NCBI RefSeq assembly: GCF_903645315.1
Contig: NZ_CAHJXL010000001.1
Span: 3,007,501 to 3,071,500, forward strand
Direction: 5' to 3'
Length of the DNA: 64,000 nucleotides
Source of the DNA: Victivallis sp. Marseille-Q1083
GTDB lineage: Bacteria > Verrucomicrobiota > Lentisphaeria > Victivallales > Victivallaceae
Part shown: piece after piece, positions 16,492 to 24,824 of the stretch
Layout: the number at the start of each line of letters is the position of its first letter
How positions within the stretch are numbered: the stretch's first letter is position 1
Notes under the pieces: model-generated
Seen by the model: the letters and a program-made list of their open reading frames with translations, nothing else
The model's database searches: none
Told to the model about the DNA's origin: nothing
Position numbers and translations under genes: made by a program

Positions 16492-16521
16492 GCGTTTGGG
16501 ACGAGGCTTGAAAGGAATGTT

Positions 16522-17856
16522 ATGAAAAGCGGAGAAACGGATATTCGGAGCGAATTTGCCCGGTATGTATCCTTAAACCTTTTCGGCATGGTCGGATTGT
16601 CGCTTTACATCCTGGCCGACACCTTCTTTGTGGCCCGGGGAGTCGGCCGTGACGGACTGGCGGCGTTGAATCTGGCTATTCCGGTCTTTTCCCTGATCAG
16701 CGGCATCGGCTTGATGATCGGCATCGGCGGAGCCGCGCACTTCTCAATTTTACGCGGCAGCGGCCGGAAGCGGACGGCGGATGCCGTCTTCTCCGGAGCG
16801 GTCAAGCTGGCCGTGCTGTTCAGCCTGCTTTTCGTGATGATCGGAATTTTCTGGACCGAACGGCTGGCGCAATGGCTGGGAGCCGACCGGACGCTGCAGC
16901 CGTTGACCATTCCCTATATCCGGACACTGTTGCTGTTCGCTCCGGCTTTTCTCGGCAACAACCTGTTGATCGCTTTCGTCCGCAATGACGGCGGTCCGCG
17001 GCTGGCGATGATTGCGATGCTGGTCGGGAGCGCCGCCAATATCGTGCTGGATTACCTGTTCCTCTTTCCATTCGGCTGGGGAATGTTCGGAGCGGCGTTG
17101 GCGACCGGTCTTGCTCCGGTTATCGGCCTGGCGATTCTATCGTTCCATCCGTTACCGGGACGGAACCGTTTTCATTGGGGATCCCCGGGATTCCTGCCGG
17201 AGGCGGCCGGAAAGATTCTTGTGCTTGGAATGCCTTCGTTCATCACCGAGTTTTCATCGGGTGTCGTGATGCTGCTCTTCAACTGGACCATCCTGAAACT
17301 GGCCGGCAACCTCGGCGTCGCCGCTTACGGAGTGATCGCCAACATCGCCCTGATCGCCGTAGCGGCTTTTTCCGGCGTCGGCCAGGGAATCCAGCCATTG
17401 GTCAGCCGTGCCCACGGCGCCGGACATCATGAAAAAAGCCGGACCGTTCTGTTGCTGGCGCTGTGTCTCGCACTGCTGATCGGTGCGGGGTTGTACCTCA
17501 TTCTGGCCTGTTTCCCGGATGCGGTCATCGGTATTTTCAACCGGGAAGGGGATGAGGGATTGCAGGAAATCGCCCGGCAGGGAACTTATCTTTACTTTAT
17601 TGCCCTGTTGTTCATGGGAGGCAATATCGTGGCGGTCTCGTTCTTTACCGCCATCGGGAGAAGTTTGCCGCCGTTGCTCATCTCATTCCTGCGCGGCCCG
17701 GGAATCATCGTACCGATCCTGCTGATTTTCCCGTATTTCTGGGGATTGACCGGTGTCTGGCTGGTCATTCCGGCGGCAGAGAGCGCCACTTGGCTCTTGA
17801 CGGCGGCCCTGCTGCTGAAGCGATGTCACGCCCGTACCGGCGGCCTGGCGGCTTGA
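16522..17856 (+). CDS. MATE-family multidrug efflux transporter
   Basis: The 444-residue inner-membrane protein has about twelve membrane segments in two related halves, as in MATE exporters that pump cationic drugs with Na+ or H+. Family features include LYILADTFFVARGVG near the start, LIAFVRNDGGPRLAM, AANIVLDYLFLF and GVGQGIQPLVSRAHGAG in the second half. AAAGGA precedes the ATG. The upstream hairpin with T tract may regulate it. A second MATE gene lies at 19278; the two are only distantly alike. The substrate cannot be named. Confidence 0.88.
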   Translation: MKSGETDIRSEFARYVSLNLFGMVGLSLYILADTFFVARGVGRDGLAALNLAIPVFSLISGIGLMIGIGGAAHFSILRGSGRKRTADAVFSGAVKLAVLFSLLFVMIGIFWTERLAQWLGADRTLQPLTIPYIRTLLLFAPAFLGNNLLIAFVRNDGGPRLAMIAMLVGSAANIVLDYLFLFPFGWGMFGAALATGLAPVIGLAILSFHPLPGRNRFHWGSPGFLPEAAGKILVLGMPSFITEFSSGVVMLLFNWTILKLAGNLGVAAYGVIANIALIAVAAFSGVGQGIQPLVSRAHGAGHHEKSRTVLLLALCLALLIGAGLYLILACFPDAVIGIFNREGDEGLQEIARQGTYLYFIALLFMGGNIVAVSFFTAIGRSLPPLLISFLRGPGIIVPILLIFPYFWGLTGVWLVIPAAESATWLLTAALLLKRCHARTGGLAA

Positions 17857-17922
17857 CGGGATTGCGGACGGTTGTTTTGCTTACGACCGGCCGGGAAAAA
17901 TGGATTTTTTTGGGAAAAAAAT

Positions 17923-17951
17923 TTGACAAAACCATAACTTATAACTATATT
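17923..17951 (+). promoter_or_regulatory. Promoter of the Rrf2 gene with possible operator
   Basis: TTGACA (17923-17928), a 17-base spacer and TATATT (17946-17951) are nearly consensus. AACCA (17930-17934) and TGGTT (17951-17955) form inverted arms around the -10 region and are kept in the broken copy at 9355, so autoregulation is plausible. Confidence 0.65.
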
Positions 17952-17980
17952 GGTTACAGGTTCAGAAAAGGATGGTTCCG

Positions 17981-18409
17981 ATGATCAAAATTTCAACCCG
18001 CTTTTCGGTCGGCGTGCACATTCTGGCGCTGCTGGTCGTCTGCAAAGATTACCAGTGCACTTCCGAATTTATCGCCGGAAGCGTCAACACCAATCCGGTG
18101 GTGATCCGCCGCCTGATCGGCCGGTTGAAAAAAGCCGGGCTGGTCAGAGTATCCGCCGGTGTGGCCGGTGCGGCGCTGGCGAAAAAGCCGGAGGAAATCA
18201 CGCTGCTGGATATTTATCGGGCGGTGGGAGCGGCGGACAGTACGCTGTTCGACATCCATGGCGATACCAATCTTCATTGTCCGGTCGGGGCGCATATCCA
18301 GTCGGCGCTCGACGGCAGCATCAGGGACGCCCAGAACGCTATGGAGTTGGAATTGGCGTCACAGACATTGGCCGATATCGTCCGAAATATCGAAGCGGAA
18401 TGCCGATGA
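17981..18409 (+). CDS. Rrf2-family transcriptional regulator
   Basis: The 142-residue protein opens MIKISTRFSVGVHILALL, the standard Rrf2 winged-helix start, with the recognition region near residues 25-50 (SEFIAGSVNTNPVVIRRLIG). Only one cysteine is present, in HCPVG near residue 93, so it lacks the three-cysteine iron-sulfur site of IscR/NsrR and is closer to YwnA-type members. The start at 17981 is preferred over 17972 because AAGGA then sits 9 bases away. A truncated copy exists at 9355. The cupin gene 106 bases downstream may be a target or partner. Confidence 0.85.
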   Translation: MIKISTRFSVGVHILALLVVCKDYQCTSEFIAGSVNTNPVVIRRLIGRLKKAGLVRVSAGVAGAALAKKPEEITLLDIYRAVGAADSTLFDIHGDTNLHCPVGAHIQSALDGSIRDAQNAMELELASQTLADIVRNIEAECR

Positions 18410-18461
18410 ATTTTTTTCTGTCAACCTGTAACTGATATGGGTACAAAACAATGACAACCGG

Positions 18462-18478
18462 TTCCGGCGACGCCGGAA
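18462..18478. repeat. Perfect 8+1+8 palindrome between Rrf2 and cupin genes
   Basis: TTCCGGCG-A-CGCCGGAA, with outer AACC/GGTT arms, could be an RNA hairpin or a protein site. No T tract follows. Confidence 0.4.
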
Positions 18479-18515
18479 GGTTGAAACAACCCAAACTACG
18501 TAAGGAGACCCGATC

Positions 18516-18953
18516 ATGAACAAATCCGTCATCCGGAATTACCGGACCGCCGAAGGCCAGCCGGTGGAGAGCAACGGCAATTGCTTTACCGTCAAGCCGG
18601 TGGTGCCGTTGAGCGAAGCCAAACAATGCCAGGTGAATTTTGTCGAAGTGGCGCCCGGCAATTATGCCTATGGCTACCATTGGCATGAGATGAATGAAGA
18701 GGTGTTCTACATCATCGAAGGCAGAGGCATCGTCCGCACTGCGACCGGCGAAGTCGAAGTCAAGGCCGGCGATGCGATCACCTTTCCGCCCGGACCGGAA
18801 GGAACTCATGTGATTCGCAACGCGTCCGAAACGGAAAGATTGGTGTACATTGATTTCGACACCAACAATCCGGCCGAGATCGTCCATCTCCCGGAGGTGA
18901 AGAAAATCATGGCGATCGGACCGTTTTCGAACGCCGTTTACGACGAGCAGTAA
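18516..18953 (+). CDS. Cupin-domain protein
   Basis: The 145-residue single-domain cupin is cytoplasmic. The first cupin motif is GYHWHEMNEEVFYIIEGRG (two His and a Glu as metal ligands) and the second is FPPGPEGTHVIRN (third His). The ribosome site TAAGGAG sits 8 bases before the ATG. Such proteins may be isomerases, dioxygenases or sugar binders, and the sequence does not decide. It lies downstream of the Rrf2 regulator in the same direction. Confidence 0.75.
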   Translation: MNKSVIRNYRTAEGQPVESNGNCFTVKPVVPLSEAKQCQVNFVEVAPGNYAYGYHWHEMNEEVFYIIEGRGIVRTATGEVEVKAGDAITFPPGPEGTHVIRNASETERLVYIDFDTNNPAEIVHLPEVKKIMAIGPFSNAVYDEQ

Positions 18954-18974
18954 GCGAAAAGAGGAAGTGCATCG

Positions 18975-19094
18975 GTGCGTGACATCTGGAATCCGCGGCG
19001 GGGCTGCCGGAAAGTCGGCGAAGGATGCCGGCACTGCATGTACTTCCTCGACCGCCGGTGCGGCGGAAACGGCGCGGCCGCCGTACCGGCAATT
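18975..19094 (+). pseudogene. N-terminal fragment of a DUF5131 (phage Gp37/Gp68-like) gene
   Basis: From a GTG at 18975 the frame gives DIWNPRRGCRKVGEGCRHCM then YFLDRR. This matches the N-terminus of DUF5131 proteins (WNPWHGC...GCxxCYMYxLD), with one residue of the CYMY motif lost. Similarity ends after about 40 residues of a protein normally about 230 long, and the frame then runs through unrelated DNA to 19223. The gene is a remnant. The 18954-19277 gap otherwise contains only the MATE operator. Confidence 0.65.
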
Positions 19095-19217
19095 TCAATG
19101 GTCCGCTGCAATGCGACTGTCATGGAGGTTATAGACTCGAAGCTGACCGGTGTGCGGGGATTGCCGCCGAGTGGAACGCGCGCATTCCGGCGTATTTTTT
19201 TCATCCGGCCGATTGAA

Positions 19218-19258
19218 AAATAATAAAACAAATATATAGTAAAGTTGTTTTATTATTT
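19218..19258. promoter_or_regulatory. 14-bp inverted-repeat operator before the MATE/MarR pair
   Basis: AAATAATAAAACAA (19218-19231) and its exact complement TTGTTTTATTATTT (19245-19258) are separated by 13 bases. A possible TTGAAA (19214-19219) and TATAGT (19235-19240) lie inside it. It ends 19 bases before the MATE ATG. The likely binder is the MarR protein encoded by the second gene. Confidence 0.75.
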
Positions 19259-19277
19259 AAATACGGACAGGTGAATC

Positions 19278-20645
19278 ATGAGCAGAGACGTCAGATTGTT
19301 CCTACAGTACATCGCCCCTTCGATGATCGGCATGCTGATTGCCGGCTCGTTCAGCATCGTCGATACTATTTTTATCGGGCGCGGCATCGGCAAAACCGGG
19401 TTGGCGGCGGTGGCGCTCACCTGGCCGCTGGTTATGCTGTTCGGCGCGCTGGGGGATATGATCGGTTCGGGCGCGGCGGTGATCATCTCGCAGTCCCGCG
19501 GCGCGGGCGACGAGGCGAGAGCGCAGAAAGCGCTGGGCAACATGGTTTCGCTGCAACTGCTCGGCTCGATCGCCGGCGGACTGCCGGCGCTTCTCTGGCT
19601 GGAACCGCTGCTCCGCCTGTTCGGTGCGACGCCGGAACTGATGCCGGATGCCTTCGTCTATGCCCGGATCATGATCGTCGGCGCCTTTGCCGGCATGTTC
19701 ATGACCGGTTGCATTGCGGTGGTCCGCAACGACGGCAGGCCTTTTCTGGCGATGTGGCTGGTGATCTGCGGTTTGCTGGGCAATATGCTGCTGGACTGGC
19801 TGTTCATCATGGTGTTCCAATGGGGGGCGGCCGGCGCCGCCTATGCCACCGTGGTCAGCCAGGCGTTGGCCGGTATTCTGGGACTGGTTTACTTCCTGTC
19901 GCCGCAGACCATGCTGAAAATCACCGGCGGCAGTTTGAAACTGTCCGGCCGTGCCGTCCGGCATATCTGCATTACCGGCATTCCGATTTTCGGCAACATG
20001 CTTTCGATCATCGCCATGTTGTTCATGCACAATTTCCAGGCGCTCCGCTACGGGGCGGTGGACGGCCTGGCGGCCTATACGCTGGTGGCCGGACTCGAAT
20101 CGGTCGGTTCGCTGTTGATGAGCGGCCTGGCCGGCGGTGTCCAGCCGCTGACCGCTTATCTGTACGGCGCCGGCAAACACCGGCGCCAGAACCGCATCGG
20201 CAACTACGGATACTGGACGGCGTTCGGTTTGGGGATCGTATTGATGCTGGGGGCGTTCGCATTCCGGCGCATCATGCCCGGCTGGGTCGGGCTGACCGGG
20301 CAGGTCGGGGCATTGGCGGCGCACGGCGTGCTGCTCAGTTCTCCGGCGTTTCTGCTGCTGGGGGTGATCCGGGTCGCCGGTTTCTACTATCAATCGACCG
20401 GCAAAATCGCCGACGCTTCGCTGCTGATTTACGGCGATTCCTTTTTCGCGTTGCCGTTGTGCCTGTTCCTGCTGCCGGTCTGGTTCGGCATGGACGGAGT
20501 CTGGCTTGCGATGCCGGTTTCGCGGGTTATATTATTTGCCATCTTGTGTTATCTGTGGTTTGGAAAGCGGCGAAAGGAGAAGGCGCATGTCGACCGACCG
20601 TACTTTGCTGAGCGAGTGGATGGAACTGTGGCGGCTGACCGATAA
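19278..20645 (+). CDS. MATE-family efflux transporter
   Basis: The 455-residue inner-membrane protein has about twelve membrane segments. Family features: MIAGSFSIVDTIFIGRGIG-like start (APSMIGMLIAGSFSIVDTIF), CIAVVRNDGRPFLAMW, GNMLLDWLFI and GLAGGVQPLTAYLYGAGKH. AGGTGAATC precedes the ATG weakly. The MarR gene begins inside its last 59 bases, so the two are cotranscribed, and the inverted repeat upstream fits feedback control of an inducible pump. The substrate is unknown. Confidence 0.88.
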   Translation: MSRDVRLFLQYIAPSMIGMLIAGSFSIVDTIFIGRGIGKTGLAAVALTWPLVMLFGALGDMIGSGAAVIISQSRGAGDEARAQKALGNMVSLQLLGSIAGGLPALLWLEPLLRLFGATPELMPDAFVYARIMIVGAFAGMFMTGCIAVVRNDGRPFLAMWLVICGLLGNMLLDWLFIMVFQWGAAGAAYATVVSQALAGILGLVYFLSPQTMLKITGGSLKLSGRAVRHICITGIPIFGNMLSIIAMLFMHNFQALRYGAVDGLAAYTLVAGLESVGSLLMSGLAGGVQPLTAYLYGAGKHRRQNRIGNYGYWTAFGLGIVLMLGAFAFRRIMPGWVGLTGQVGALAAHGVLLSSPAFLLLGVIRVAGFYYQSTGKIADASLLIYGDSFFALPLCLFLLPVWFGMDGVWLAMPVSRVILFAILCYLWFGKRRKEKAHVDRPYFAERVDGTVAADR

Positions 20646-21015
20646 CGTCTACACCGTTTTTCTGAAACGCTGGAATCTCTCGCTGAATGCCTATTTCGTG
20701 CTGACCTGGCTTCGCGACAATCCCGCCGGGGTCGAACCGGCCAGGCTGGCCGACCTGGTGAATATCCAGCGCCAGTTGGTGACGATCATTCTGCGGGATT
20801 TCGAAGCGCGCGGCTTGATTCTCCGGCGGGAACGGTCGTCCGACCACCGGCGGAAACTGATTCTGCTTTCTGCCGCCGGCCGGGATTTTGCCGATGAAGT
20901 GTGCGGTGCGGTGGAGGAGATGGACCTGCAGGGGCTGGCCGCGTTCTCGCTGGAAGAACAGCAGCGCCTGGTCGAATATTCCAAACGGTTTTATGAGGCG
21001 ATCCGCGGTTTTTAG
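20587..21015 (+). CDS. MarR-family transcriptional regulator
   Basis: The 142-residue protein has a winged-helix domain: NAYFVLTWLRDNP, then LADLVNIQRQLVTIILRDFEARGLI (recognition helix) and ERSSDHRRKLILLSAAGRD (wing), with helical dimer arms at both ends. The ATG at 20587 has AGGAG upstream; the frame is open from 20506. It overlaps the MATE gene by 59 bases and probably represses that operon at the 19218 operator, released by a ligand of the pump. Confidence 0.88.
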   Translation: MSTDRTLLSEWMELWRLTDNVYTVFLKRWNLSLNAYFVLTWLRDNPAGVEPARLADLVNIQRQLVTIILRDFEARGLILRRERSSDHRRKLILLSAAGRDFADEVCGAVEEMDLQGLAAFSLEEQQRLVEYSKRFYEAIRGF

Positions 21016-21297
21016 GCGCCGGAATCGGATGATGCGGAACGGATTTTCGGCGTCATATCCGGTGAATTTTCGCAAAACCGGCCGCCGGGTTTCCAGGCGG
21101 AGTATTTTTCTTGTTCCCGGCCAGCTCCGGCACCGCTGCCCGGACGATGGAAATAAGGGGGGGAAGAAGATCCTGGCTTGGATTATTTTATTTTCAAACC
21201 TTGAAAAATGGCAATCCCGGATTAGTTATAGTTTGACCTTTTTCCGGAATCCATTCCGGGAGAGTCTAAAAAAATACAAACCGACGGGAAGTTTCGA

Positions 21298-22830
21298 ATG
21301 AAAAAGACGGGCGTGATATTGGCGGGGTTGGCAGTTTCGATCGGATGTTTCGCCATGGATTTATCCGGCACTCCCGAATCGTCCGCTCCGCCGTCCGGCC
21401 GGGGTGAACGGTTTGAATCCGATTGCTTGCGGCTTTATCCGGTGCCGGCGGAGTTTCCGCTGGCAATGCCGGAGGCGGCATTGACGGTACGGGTGGATGG
21501 TCATGCGCTGGGGTTGTACGTCGACCGGAATTTCTGGCAGGGACTGGTGCATTTCGCTTCGTTCGATTTCGATCCGGCCCAGCCGGTAACAGTGGAAATC
21601 GAACTGCCGGAAACGGTGAAAACGTTCCGGCTGCTGCCGGAAAAATACGGGTTGCGGCCGGAACGGCAAGGGCGGACGGTTTCGTTTACGGTTGCCGAGC
21701 CGGACAGCATGATTACGCTGGTGACCGATGAAAATTACCGGACGGCGCCGGTCCTGCATTTGTTCGCCAATGCCATTGATCCGGACGCGCCGTCCGGATC
21801 GACCCCGAACGTCTGTTATTTCGGGCCGGGGTATCACGACCTGCAGGCCGAAACCGGCAGCGATGAATTGGTGGTCTCCGGCAGCGAAACCGTCTATCTG
21901 GCGTCCGGCGCGGTCGTCGACGGCAAAATCGCCCTGGCGCATGCCGACGGCGCGGCGGTGCGCGGCCACGGCATGCTGATGCGCAACCGGTATGAAGGCA
22001 TGCTGCTGACGACCGGTTTTTCGCGCAACATTACATACGACGGCTTTCTTTTGTACAATTCCAGGCCGCAATGCTGGACGGCCGGCACCCACGAAGCGGA
22101 CGGCGTCGAGGTGAGCAACGTCAAGGTGATCGCGCCGCATTACGCCAGCACCGACGGCTTCGATCTGGTGAATTCGCGCAACCTGCATTTCGTCAACACT
22201 TTTGTCCGGGCCAGCGATGACGCGGTGGTCATCAAGGGACTGGCCGACGGTTTGCCGGCCGACTGTCCGCCCAATGAGAATATGCTGTTCGAGCAGATGC
22301 AGTTGTGGAACGATTGCAACAATGCGTTCAACATGGGCGCCGAGGCCCGCGCTGCCGCTTATCGGAATATCACGCTGAAAGACAGCGATATTCTGTTTTC
22401 CTACGATGATCCGCATCACCACGGCAAACTCGACGAGCGTTCGACGATGTCGATTTCGGTGGTGCATGGCACTTTTTTCGAGAACATCCGTTTCGAAAAC
22501 ATCCGGGTCAACCGGTGCGAACGGCTGATCTGCCTGACCTTCCTGGAATCGTTCTGGTTCGGTTCGCTGCCGGGCGAACAGGAAACGCCCGGCGGCATGC
22601 GCGACATCACTTTCCGGCAAATTTCATCGCCGAACCGCTCGGAAAGCCCGATCGCCAATCAGATTCTGCTGCACGGCTGGCCAGGCACCGGCGATACGCC
22701 GGTCAAGCGGATTGAAAATCTGCGTTTTGAAGATGTCACCATCCGGGGGAAGCCGCTGACGACCGACAGCGAACATTTCCGGATCGATACCCCGGAACTG
22801 GTCGATTTCGAAGTCGTCGGCGCCGAATAA
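21298..22830 (+). CDS. Secreted GH28-like (polygalacturonase-type) beta-helix glycosidase
   Basis: The 510-residue protein has a signal peptide (about 1-19), a beta-sandwich N-terminal domain (about 45-150), then a right-handed beta-helix. The catalytic region fits GH28: STDGFDLVNS and, about 20 residues later, RASDDAVVIKG supply the paired aspartates. The region from VYLASGAVVDG onward also resembles GH49-type enzymes. It probably hydrolyses pectin-like or other acidic polysaccharides outside the cytoplasm. It converges on the HAD gene with only 18 bases between them. Confidence 0.75.
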   Translation: MKKTGVILAGLAVSIGCFAMDLSGTPESSAPPSGRGERFESDCLRLYPVPAEFPLAMPEAALTVRVDGHALGLYVDRNFWQGLVHFASFDFDPAQPVTVEIELPETVKTFRLLPEKYGLRPERQGRTVSFTVAEPDSMITLVTDENYRTAPVLHLFANAIDPDAPSGSTPNVCYFGPGYHDLQAETGSDELVVSGSETVYLASGAVVDGKIALAHADGAAVRGHGMLMRNRYEGMLLTTGFSRNITYDGFLLYNSRPQCWTAGTHEADGVEVSNVKVIAPHYASTDGFDLVNSRNLHFVNTFVRASDDAVVIKGLADGLPADCPPNENMLFEQMQLWNDCNNAFNMGAEARAAAYRNITLKDSDILFSYDDPHHHGKLDERSTMSISVVHGTFFENIRFENIRVNRCERLICLTFLESFWFGSLPGEQETPGGMRDITFRQISSPNRSESPIANQILLHGWPGTGDTPVKRIENLRFEDVTIRGKPLTTDSEHFRIDTPELVDFEVVGAE

Positions 22831-22848
22831 CCGGTTGGGAAAAAAAGT

Positions 22849-23589
22849 TCAGGCGGTCAGGAAACGGATCGCTTCCGGCAATTCGGCGAAATGGTAGATA
22901 ATGTAATCCGGTTCCGCTCCCGTCGGTCTTTGTTCGCCCTGGTTGGACCGGAAAAACACCGTCTTCATTCCGAGCCGCTGCGCTCCGTAGACGTCGCGGT
23001 ACATGTCGTTGCCGATGAAGATTACTTCCGACGGCAGCAATTCCAGCTCAGTCAGCGCCGCTTCGAAGATGCGTTGGTCCGGCTTCCGGAATCCGAGGTC
23101 GCTGGAGACGATGACCGGGTTGAAATAGCCGGCCAGTCCGACCGAGCGGAGTTCCGGAATCGCCCAGAGGCTCTGTCCGTCGGAAACCGCCGCCAGGCGG
23201 TATTTCCAGCGCAGTTGGGCCAGGGCTTCGACGACGCCCGGATAGAGTTGCAGCTTGAAGCGTGACGCCGCCCGGAAGACTTCGGCCAGCATCACCGGCA
23301 GCAGTTCCCGCTTTTTTTTCGGCAGCGCCCGGGTGTAGGCGCTGGCGTGCTGTTCGACGATGTCGCGGAAGAGCGTAACGACGTCGAACTCCGGATACTC
23401 CTCCGGACTGTTGCGGCGCTGCTGTTTGTTGAGGTCGAAATAGAGGCGCTTGATCTCCTCCGGACTCAGGGCGATGCCCTGATAATCCAGCAGGTTGCTG
23501 AGCGTCCGGTAAAGGTCGTCGCAGCCTTCATTGGTCAGAATGTCGCTGACCGTGCCGTTGATGTCGAACAATAAGCCCCGGATCGTCAT
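22849..23589 (-). CDS. HAD-superfamily hydrolase with an altered first motif
   Basis: The 246-residue cytoplasmic protein has the HAD fold: motif I LLFDINGTVSD, motif II VSDGQ, motif III in FRKPDQRIF and motif IV IFIGNDMYRDV. In motif I the usual second aspartate of DxDGT is Asn11, which normally acts as acid/base in phosphatases; the nucleophile Asp9 is kept. Activity may be changed or the substrate may be unusual. AGGAGGTGG gives a strong ribosome site, and the ATG overlaps the stop of the kinase gene (ATGA). The two probably act on the same metabolite. Confidence 0.78.
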   Translation of the reverse strand: MTIRGLLFDINGTVSDILTNEGCDDLYRTLSNLLDYQGIALSPEEIKRLYFDLNKQQRRNSPEEYPEFDVVTLFRDIVEQHASAYTRALPKKKRELLPVMLAEVFRAASRFKLQLYPGVVEALAQLRWKYRLAAVSDGQSLWAIPELRSVGLAGYFNPVIVSSDLGFRKPDQRIFEAALTELELLPSEVIFIGNDMYRDVYGAQRLGMKTVFFRSNQGEQRPTGAEPDYIIYHFAELPEAIRFLTA

Positions 23590-24599
23590 TGCCACCTCCT
23601 CAGACATTGTTTGGCTTCGTGAATGAGTTTTCGTCGGTACTCCGACCCCAGCCAGGCGTTGCGGGCGATCCGCAGCAGTGTGATGCCCATATAGAACGGC
23701 ACCCGCCGGGTAGTGGCCCGGAAGGCCTGTTCCCGGTCGGGGAAATGGCAGGCGTATTCCCAGAGAAAATGGCCGATGAACGGTTCCGCCGCATATTTGT
23801 TGCCGGTGGTCTGCAGGAAAAAATGGAGCAGTTCGCCGGCAATCCGGCCGGTGTCGTAAACGCGGTCGGCGCGCCGGACCCGTTCCAGGTCGAACGAAAT
23901 GACGCTCAAACCGTCGCCGAACAGGAAATTTTCCGGCGTGGCGTCGCCGTGCGCGAACACCTGGCGGTCTTCCCACATCCGGGGCTGTTCGCGCCAGCGG
24001 TCGCGTAAATAATAGAGTTCGCCGGATTCGTCGCCGCGGAGGCTCTGGTTGACGAGCAGCCGGTTGATCAGCGAGTCCATATAAAAGCAGGCCTCCTGGA
24101 AATCCACCCCGGCGTCGACGGCCGTCCGGTTGTGAAAGGCGGCCAGAAAGTAAGCCAGTGCGGTCAGTTTGGCGTACAGCAGCCGGTCGTCATGCTGCTG
24201 GATGGCCCGCTGGATGATATGGCTCAACAGCTCGCCATTGCAGTATTCGACGACCAGCAGCTTGTTCAGCCAGTCGTTGCAGCCGAGCGGCCGGGCGATG
24301 TAATGCGGCCAGCCGGTGAACCCGTAGCCGCGCATCATCGCCAGGTTGTGATATTCCCGACCGAGCCGCCGCGCGGCGATTTCCGGATTGCGTTCGCGTT
24401 TCGACAGGAAGAATTTGCCGATCACTTTGGTGAGGCTGTGTTTTTCTTCGTACAAATAAACATCGTTGGAGCCGTTCAATTGAAAGACCCGATACGTCGG
24501 CCGGGCCGGACCGGCGCCCAGTTGCGGCTGAATGTCGTACTTGAGATATTGATAAAGCGGGTCGTGCTCCGGCAGATGACCCAGATAATTTTTCCACAT
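23586..24599 (-). CDS. Aminoglycoside phosphotransferase-like (APH-fold) kinase
   Basis: The 337-residue protein has an APH/choline kinase-type catalytic core: HGDATPENFLFGD holds the Brenner motif (HxDxxxxN) and SFDLERVRRAD supplies the metal-binding aspartate in place of the usual IDxE. The N-terminal part has LLVVEYCNGE, like the hinge of kinases. It is unlikely to be an antibiotic resistance enzyme as such; small-molecule kinases of this fold act on sugars, choline and thiamine. It overlaps the HAD gene by 4 bases, so a kinase/phosphatase pair on one compound is inferred. Confidence 0.75.
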   Translation of the reverse strand: MWKNYLGHLPEHDPLYQYLKYDIQPQLGAGPARPTYRVFQLNGSNDVYLYEEKHSLTKVIGKFFLSKRERNPEIAARRLGREYHNLAMMRGYGFTGWPHYIARPLGCNDWLNKLLVVEYCNGELLSHIIQRAIQQHDDRLLYAKLTALAYFLAAFHNRTAVDAGVDFQEACFYMDSLINRLLVNQSLRGDESGELYYLRDRWREQPRMWEDRQVFAHGDATPENFLFGDGLSVISFDLERVRRADRVYDTGRIAGELLHFFLQTTGNKYAAEPFIGHFLWEYACHFPDREQAFRATTRRVPFYMGITLLRIARNAWLGSEYRRKLIHEAKQCLRRWQ

Positions 24600-24824
24600 A
24601 TTTTAACGTTTTTCTCCTCTCGACACAACAGGAAAGGCCCGCGGCCGCAACGGTGGCGGGAGTCCTGAAACATCGGATTTCTTGCCCTTTGGTTAGAATT
24701 CGATTCAATTTATCCCGGCAATGACCAAAATACAATCGGCGATTGCCGAAATGAACCAAAGAATGAACCGGCAAGACCGCCGGAGGAGAACGGGCGGCGG
24801 GCATCGGAAGCGGGAGCGTGCCTT

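Noticed and set aside
19271-20611. 446-codon frame overlapping the MATE gene in another frame
   Set aside because: Low-complexity Arg/Gly/His-rich product; the MATE frame carries the family motifs.
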